From Candidatus Hydrogenedentota bacterium (GTDB lineage Bacteria > Hydrogenedentota > Hydrogenedentia > Hydrogenedentales > JAJRTN01), in NCBI GenBank assembly GCA_024278275.1, contig JAJRTN010000106.1:1-64000 (forward strand): DNA of 64,000 nucleotides, given 5' to 3'. Shown here one piece after another: positions 59,913 through 64,000 of the stretch; position 1 is the first letter of the stretch; the number at the start of each line of letters is the position of its first letter. The position numbers and the translations under genes were made by a program. The notes under the pieces are model-generated. The model ran no database searches. It had not been told where the DNA came from and saw only the letters and a program-made list of their open reading frames with translations.

Positions 59913-62261
59913 ATGCTGGCGTTTGTAATGGCATTCACGATGACAACGCAGGCCGTCCCAAACCCGGTACTGCCGGGCGTGGCGGACAGCGGGGTCATGC
60001 GCTTCAATGGGCGGTACTATCTCATGGGTACCGGCACGTCGGGACACATGTACGTGTCCGACGACCTGGTCACCTGGAAGGAACCGGTCCATGCCTTCTC
60101 CATGAACAACACATGGGCCACGGGCGCGACGGGACAGGACCGGGAAATACACGCCTGCTCCCTGCGCTTCTTCAACGGGATTTTTCACCTCTACTGGTCG
60201 GTCAATGTCTACCCCCTCCGGCAGATTGGTCATGCCGTCGCGGACAGGCCCCTCGGCCCGTACCGCGAACCGGTGACGGACACCCCTTTCGATGGCCGCA
60301 TCGACCCGGAACTTTTCATCGATGACGATGGGGCCCTGTATTTCTACACGGTCAAGTTCACCGATGGAAACGTGGTCTGGGGACAGCCCATGGTTTCGCC
60401 ATGGGAACTCGATGGCGCGGCAAAGCCCCTGCTCTCGGCTCGGAAAGACACCTGGGAATGGCGGGATCACAAGGTCAACGAGGCGGAGTCGGTCATCCAT
60501 TACCGCGACCGCTACTACATGCTCTTCAACGCAAACCACACGGGCCATGAGTTCGGACACTACGCCATCGGCGCCGCCCTTTCCGACACGGCCCTGGGTT
60601 TCTCCAACGCAACGAAATACGACAAGCCCGTGCTCACGTCCAACCGGGGGCGCGTCCTGGCATCCCACGGCCTTTATGTCCCCGTCGCGGTGGAGGAAGG
60701 GCAGGCTGAAACGGGGTGCAGCGTCTCCCCATGGCGTTACACGGAACAAGCGCCGGGAACGGATTGGGCGCGCGTTGATTTCCCGGACGACGATTGGACC
60801 GAGGGAGAAGCGAGTTTCGGCAATCCCGGGACCGGCATGTTTCGCGGGAAAATACGGACCCCCTGGGCCTCGCAATCCATCTGGCTGCGCCGTTCTTTCG
60901 TGCCGAAGGAGGCCCCCGGCGACCTCCTGAACCTGGTGGTTAACCATGACGGCCCCATCGAAGTGTATATCAACGGCGTGCCCGCGCTCCGGCGAAAGGG
61001 GTTCCAGGTGGGCTATGCCCTCTATCCCGTGCCGGAGGAAGCGCGGCGCACCGTGCGCGCGGGGGAAACCAGCGTCTTGGCCGTGCATGGCGAACACGAC
61101 GGAAAGGGCGCGCAATTCGTGGATGTGGGACTCGTGGACGGCCCGCCCCGGGACATCATCCATAACTGCGGACAGCCGAGCCTTGTCCGTGGACCCAACG
61201 GTTTCGAGTGGTGGGTGGCGTATTTCGCCATGTACAACGGCGGGAGCGTCCGCAGCCAGGCGGTGGATCGTGTGTATTTCCCGGGCGGGAAGCTCGTGGT
61301 GGACGGCCCCACCAGTGCGAAGACACCGGGTTATCATCCCTCCCCCGCCCTGCCCACGTTCCGCGCCCTGGGCGACGATGACCAGCCCCTCGCGCTCACG
61401 CCGGGCAGGGATGGCCGCTTGCGTCCCGAAGGCATGAACACGGCCCCGCCGGGCACCGCCTTCCTTTTCGAGACGGTCGCCCTGCTGGGATCGGGCGATG
61501 CCATCGCATGGAAAGGCGCGGTCCTTCGAATCAACCCCGAGGGTCCGGCCCTTGAAATCGGCGACACGGTTCTTCCGCTTTACGATGGTTTCGACGCGAC
61601 CATTCCGCACGCCTATCGCGTCGAGCGTAACGGTCATCTCGTCCACGTCTGGGTGGATGGTGTCCGTGTTTCGGGGGAGGGCGTTGAAGGTACCGACGGT
61701 TCCGCCCTGCCGGGCTTCACGAATGCCTCCGGCACGCTTCGCGTTCTCGGTTGCACCTACACCCGCGGCTGGGATGAATGGGGCGCCCGCATTGCCGGTT
61801 GGGAAGCCGGTGGATGGAGGGTGGATGCTCAAGGGCTTCATGCGCCATTGAAGACCAGCGCGTGTCGCGTTCTCAAGGGTGATTCCCTCGCGGCCTATGC
61901 GTTCTCCGTCCATGTCCAGCCCCATGGCGGCGCGGCGGGGGTCTATGCAGTGTATACGGATGAGGAAAACTGGCTTCGCGCCGCGCTCACCGGAGGCCAC
62001 CTGGTCCTGAGCGGCCGCCGTGCCGGAAAGACCCTGTCCGGGCGGACCGTGCCGATTAGGCCGTGTGGCGTGGTGGAGAAAGGCCATCACCTGCGCGTGG
62101 AGAAGCTCCGGGAGCGTGTCCTGTTTTTCGCGGACGGCCGTGAAGTGGCCAGGGTGGAGGGCGCGTGGCCACCTTCGCGTGTGGGGCTTTTTGCCGAGGG
62201 CAGCGCGGCCTGCTTCGATGATATCGTGCGTTATGAACGGAGTGGAAGCGATGGAAAGTAA
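59913..62261 (+). CDS. secreted GH43-like glycosidase with an inserted sugar-binding domain and C-terminal LamG-like domain
   Basis: 782 residues with a short signal peptide (about 1-18). The five-blade propeller starts at VADSGVMRFNGRYYLMGTG (Asp as base) and has IDPELFIDDDGALYFYT (Asp) and NEAESVIHYRDRYYMLFN (Glu as acid), the GH43 trio. After about residue 265 the propeller is interrupted by a GH2-N-like jelly-roll of about 150 residues (WRYTEQAPGTDWARVDFPDD to VDGPPRDI). The propeller then resumes with QPSLVRGPNGFEWWVAYFAMY. Residues about 510-782 look like a LamG/concanavalin-like domain. The ATG at 59913 has GGAAGGA upstream. Its stop overlaps the transporter lipoprotein gene, so the product is likely imported by it. 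Confidence 0.8.
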   Translation: MLAFVMAFTMTTQAVPNPVLPGVADSGVMRFNGRYYLMGTGTSGHMYVSDDLVTWKEPVHAFSMNNTWATGATGQDREIHACSLRFFNGIFHLYWSVNVYPLRQIGHAVADRPLGPYREPVTDTPFDGRIDPELFIDDDGALYFYTVKFTDGNVVWGQPMVSPWELDGAAKPLLSARKDTWEWRDHKVNEAESVIHYRDRYYMLFNANHTGHEFGHYAIGAALSDTALGFSNATKYDKPVLTSNRGRVLASHGLYVPVAVEEGQAETGCSVSPWRYTEQAPGTDWARVDFPDDDWTEGEASFGNPGTGMFRGKIRTPWASQSIWLRRSFVPKEAPGDLLNLVVNHDGPIEVYINGVPALRRKGFQVGYALYPVPEEARRTVRAGETSVLAVHGEHDGKGAQFVDVGLVDGPPRDIIHNCGQPSLVRGPNGFEWWVAYFAMYNGGSVRSQAVDRVYFPGGKLVVDGPTSAKTPGYHPSPALPTFRALGDDDQPLALTPGRDGRLRPEGMNTAPPGTAFLFETVALLGSGDAIAWKGAVLRINPEGPALEIGDTVLPLYDGFDATIPHAYRVERNGHLVHVWVDGVRVSGEGVEGTDGSALPGFTNASGTLRVLGCTYTRGWDEWGARIAGWEAGGWRVDAQGLHAPLKTSACRVLKGDSLAAYAFSVHVQPHGGAAGVYAVYTDEENWLRAALTGGHLVLSGRRAGKTLSGRTVPIRPCGVVEKGHHLRVEKLRERVLFFADGREVARVEGAWPPSRVGLFAEGSAACFDDIVRYERSGSDGK

Positions 62262-63549
62262 AGGACGGCGATACGGGATGCTGGCGGTCCTCGCGCTGTT
62301 GCCTTTCCTCCTGCCGGGCTGCGGCGGCGGAGACGGGAATGTCCTGACCCTGCGCTTCTGGAACGGTTTCACCGGTCCCGACGGTCGTACCATGCTGGCC
62401 CTGGTCAAGCGATTCAACGAGGAAAACCCGGACGTGCGGGTACTCATGCAGCGCATGGATTGGGCCAGCTACTACAACAAACTCTTCGTCGCGGGCATGG
62501 GCGGCCGCGCGCCCCAGGTTTTCGTGATCCACGCCGACAACATCCCGAGGTTCATGCGCGCCGATTTCGTGCGGCCCGTCGACGACCTGGTGGCCGCCGA
62601 CGCAACCTTTGACGCGGAAGATATTCTTCCCGTCGCCTGGGCCGCCGTGGGGATGGACGGACGGCACTACGGCATCCCCCTCGATGTCCACCCCCAGGGG
62701 CTGTACTATAATGCCACGCTCTTCCGCGAGGCAGGTATGGTGGACGATGCCGGGAACCCCGTGCCGCCCCGCGATCGTGCTTCCTTCCTCGCCGCGCTGG
62801 AGAAGCTCACCCGCGATCTCGACGGAGACGGGCGGCCCGACCAGTGGGGCTTTGTCTTTACGTGGCTCCGCACCAACATGCTGACCCTCATGAACCAGTG
62901 GGGCGGCACGTTTTTCAATGAAGACCTTTCCGCGTGTACCGTGAATTGCCCGGCCAACGTGGAAACCCTGACCTTCTGCCGGAATCTCATCGAGCGCGAC
63001 CTGGTGCCTTCTCCCGAAAACATTGATTCCTGGGTGGGCTTCCGCCAGGGCAAGGTGGCCATGGTCTTCGAAGGCATCTACATGCTGGCGGACTTGCAGA
63101 AGCAGAGCGATCTCGATTACGGGGCCGCGCCCGTGCCCGTGCTGGGGAAACGGCCTGCCACCTGGGCCAGTTCCCACACCCTCTGCCTGGCCAATGGCCT
63201 CGATCCCAAGGTGGAGGCCGCCGCGTGGCGATTCGTCCGTTTTCTTTCCGGCCACGCCCTCGACTGGGCCGAGGGCGGGCAGATCCCCGCGCGAAACAGC
63301 CTGCGCAACACGGAACGTTTCCGGGAAATGGCCGCGCAATCGGCTTTCGCCAAACAGTTGGACTACGTGGTCTACGCGCCCCGGGTGCCCTTCATCTTCG
63401 AGTTCTTCACCGAGTTCGACGCCGCCGTGGAAAGCGCCCTCCGGGGCAGCGCCACGCCGAAAGAGGCCCTCGACAATGCGGCCCGGCGCACCAACGCCAC
63501 CATCGCCCGCTACCGGGAAATGACGGCGGAAGGGGGCGGAGATGAGTAA
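62251..63549 (+). CDS. ABC-transporter sugar-binding lipoprotein (CUT1 type)
   Basis: 432 residues from the ATG at 62251 (GGAG upstream; an ATG at 62233 is possible). The lipobox is LLPGC, then a Gly-rich linker. The SBP_bac_1/MalE-like fold begins LTLRFWNGFTGPDGRTMLALVKRFNEENPDV and includes VFVIHADNIPRF, GIPLDVHPQGLYYN and GKVAMVFEGIYMLADL. It captures an oligosaccharide in the periplasm and hands it to the permease encoded next. It overlaps the GH43-like gene by 11 bp, so enzyme and transporter belong together. Confidence 0.92.
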   Translation: MESKGRRYGMLAVLALLPFLLPGCGGGDGNVLTLRFWNGFTGPDGRTMLALVKRFNEENPDVRVLMQRMDWASYYNKLFVAGMGGRAPQVFVIHADNIPRFMRADFVRPVDDLVAADATFDAEDILPVAWAAVGMDGRHYGIPLDVHPQGLYYNATLFREAGMVDDAGNPVPPRDRASFLAALEKLTRDLDGDGRPDQWGFVFTWLRTNMLTLMNQWGGTFFNEDLSACTVNCPANVETLTFCRNLIERDLVPSPENIDSWVGFRQGKVAMVFEGIYMLADLQKQSDLDYGAAPVPVLGKRPATWASSHTLCLANGLDPKVEAAAWRFVRFLSGHALDWAEGGQIPARNSLRNTERFREMAAQSAFAKQLDYVVYAPRVPFIFEFFTEFDAAVESALRGSATPKEALDNAARRTNATIARYREMTAEGGGDE

Positions 63550-63660
63550 CCGGGATCTCCCTGTTTGGAGTGCGGCAGCAAGCTGCCGCACTCCAGATAA
63601 CGCTCTTCCGTGTATGAAGCAAGGCAAGACCTCCGGATCGACCCCGTGGACGGCTACGTA
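63550..63660 (+). repeat. palindromic repeat inserted between the lipoprotein and permease genes
   Basis: A 14-bp perfect palindrome with a 2-nt centre, TGGAGTGCGGCAGC (63566-63579) / GCTGCCGCACTCCA (63582-63595), lies in a 111-bp spacer. The sequence ATGAGTAACCGG at 63542, overlapping the lipoprotein stop, resembles the permease start ATGAGTAATCGC at 63661, as though a mini-element had split the original junction and duplicated the start. Confidence 0.6.
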
Positions 63661-64000
63661 ATGAGTAATCGCAGCATCGTACAGCGCTATTCGGGATGGA
63701 TCTTCGTCACCCCCTACCTGGTGCTTTTTTCGGCGTTCGTCCTTTTTCCCCTGGGCTACGGCTTCGTCCTGAGTTTCCTGCGCTGGGAGATGCTCTCGCC
63801 CGCGCCGCCGCGCTTCGTGGGTGTAGAGAATTACACGGAGGCCTTTACCAGCGACTACTTCTGGAAAGCCCTGTGGGCCACCTTTCGTTTCGTTCTTTTC
63901 ACCCTGCCCCTCACCCTAGGCTTCGCCCTGCTTGCGGCCCTGGGGGTGAACGCGGTGCAAGGCCGCCGGCAGGCCCTCTACCGCGCCCTCTATTTCGTGC
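63661..64000 (+). CDS. ABC-transporter sugar permease (MalF/UgpA type), cut by the window edge
   Basis: The first 113 codons are visible. The start MSNRSIVQRYSGWIFVTPYLVLF leads into a first membrane helix (about residues 12-36), then RFVGVENYTEAFTSDYFWKAL, the usual periplasmic segment of CUT1 permeases. The second membrane segment begins with FRFVLFTLPLTLGFALLAAL. It would form the channel together with a second permease expected just downstream. It is preceded by a palindromic repeat and follows the sugar-binding lipoprotein gene on the same strand. The 3' end, with the EAA loop, is beyond the window. Confidence 0.85.
   Translation, partial: MSNRSIVQRYSGWIFVTPYLVLFSAFVLFPLGYGFVLSFLRWEMLSPAPPRFVGVENYTEAFTSDYFWKALWATFRFVLFTLPLTLGFALLAALGVNAVQGRRQALYRALYFV

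Noticed and set aside
59694-62456. 920-codon minus-strand open frame
   Set aside because: It lies entirely opposite the GH43-like gene and its flanks. The plus-strand protein has a signal peptide, catalytic motifs and a ribosome site, while the minus-strand frame has none.
63542-63660. Alternative start of the permease at ATGAGTAACCGG
   Set aside because: Reading from 63542 meets a stop (TAA at 63658-63660) before the permease begins, so it cannot encode the protein. It is kept only as a hint of an insertion event.

Overview
The window is GC-rich, densely coding bacterial chromosome with no rRNA, tRNA, CRISPR array, insertion sequence or prophage that I can recognise. The gene mix points to an environmental, polysaccharide-using Gram-negative of the PVC/FCB neighbourhood. 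It includes Tat-exported Gfo/Idh/MocA oxidoreductases, a DUF4838 protein, secreted GH13-, GH43- and TIM-barrel-like glycosidases, a PEP-CTERM protein, an H-X9-DG pseudopilin and anaerobic C1 genes. Hydrogenedentota (NKB19), Lentisphaerota or Verrucomicrobiota would fit. This placement is inference from gene content, not from a marker phylogeny.

Layout. 0.6-3.3 kb (minus): two SPFH/HflKC-like proteins and a small membrane protein. 3.7-5.9 kb (minus): an overlapping pterin/folate operon (PTR1-like reductase, folB, folK, folE). 6-8 kb: a trypsin-like protease with four PDZ modules. 8.4-9.8 kb: a secreted glycosidase-like protein, followed by a 940-bp gene-free stretch full of repeats and hairpins. 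10.7-12.6 kb: an ECF sigma factor and its zinc-finger/FecR partner. 13.1-19.5 kb (minus): manA-like, hisC, hisD, murA, secG, tpiA. 19.7-28.5 kb (plus): TetR regulator, GH13-like enzyme, Tat oxidoreductase, queG, DUF4838 protein. 28.8-37.2 kb (plus): a formate dehydrogenase complex (NuoE-like; NuoF fused to an NfnB/GltD-like module; FdhA) and formate-tetrahydrofolate ligase. 37.5-38.5 kb: a PEP-CTERM gene behind a sigma-54-type promoter, and an unannotated 28-residue peptide gene with its own Shine-Dalgarno and terminator. 38.9-42.9 kb: aroF, scpB, rluB-type synthase and a PLP enzyme. 43-51.2 kb (minus): fliW, csrA, an unknown gene and three large glycosyltransferase-type genes. 51.3-54.7 kb (plus): Tat oxidoreductase, metallophosphoesterase, DUF2156 protein. 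54.8-58 kb (minus): wecB, pyrE, wecC. 58.6-64 kb (plus): pseudopilin, GH43-like enzyme with an inserted domain, sugar ABC-transporter lipoprotein and a permease cut by the window edge.

How the parts fit. The formate dehydrogenase and fhs form the formate-handling end of tetrahydrofolate C1 metabolism, and the folate operon at 4-6 kb supplies the cofactor pathway. The secreted glycosidases and the CUT1-type transporter describe polysaccharide use. FliW/CsrA followed by glycosyltransferases suggests a flagellin export and glycosylation locus. WecB/WecC make UDP-ManNAcA for surface polysaccharide.

Intergenic DNA carries several dispersed palindromic repeat families that recur across the window. 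The most unusual items are the NuoF-NfnB fusion in the formate dehydrogenase operon, the 28-residue acidic amphipathic peptide gene, the sigma-54-like promoter with paired upstream repeats before the PEP-CTERM gene, a 12-C tract inside the fhs P-loop, and a structured 129-bp tandem repeat near 10.5 kb.
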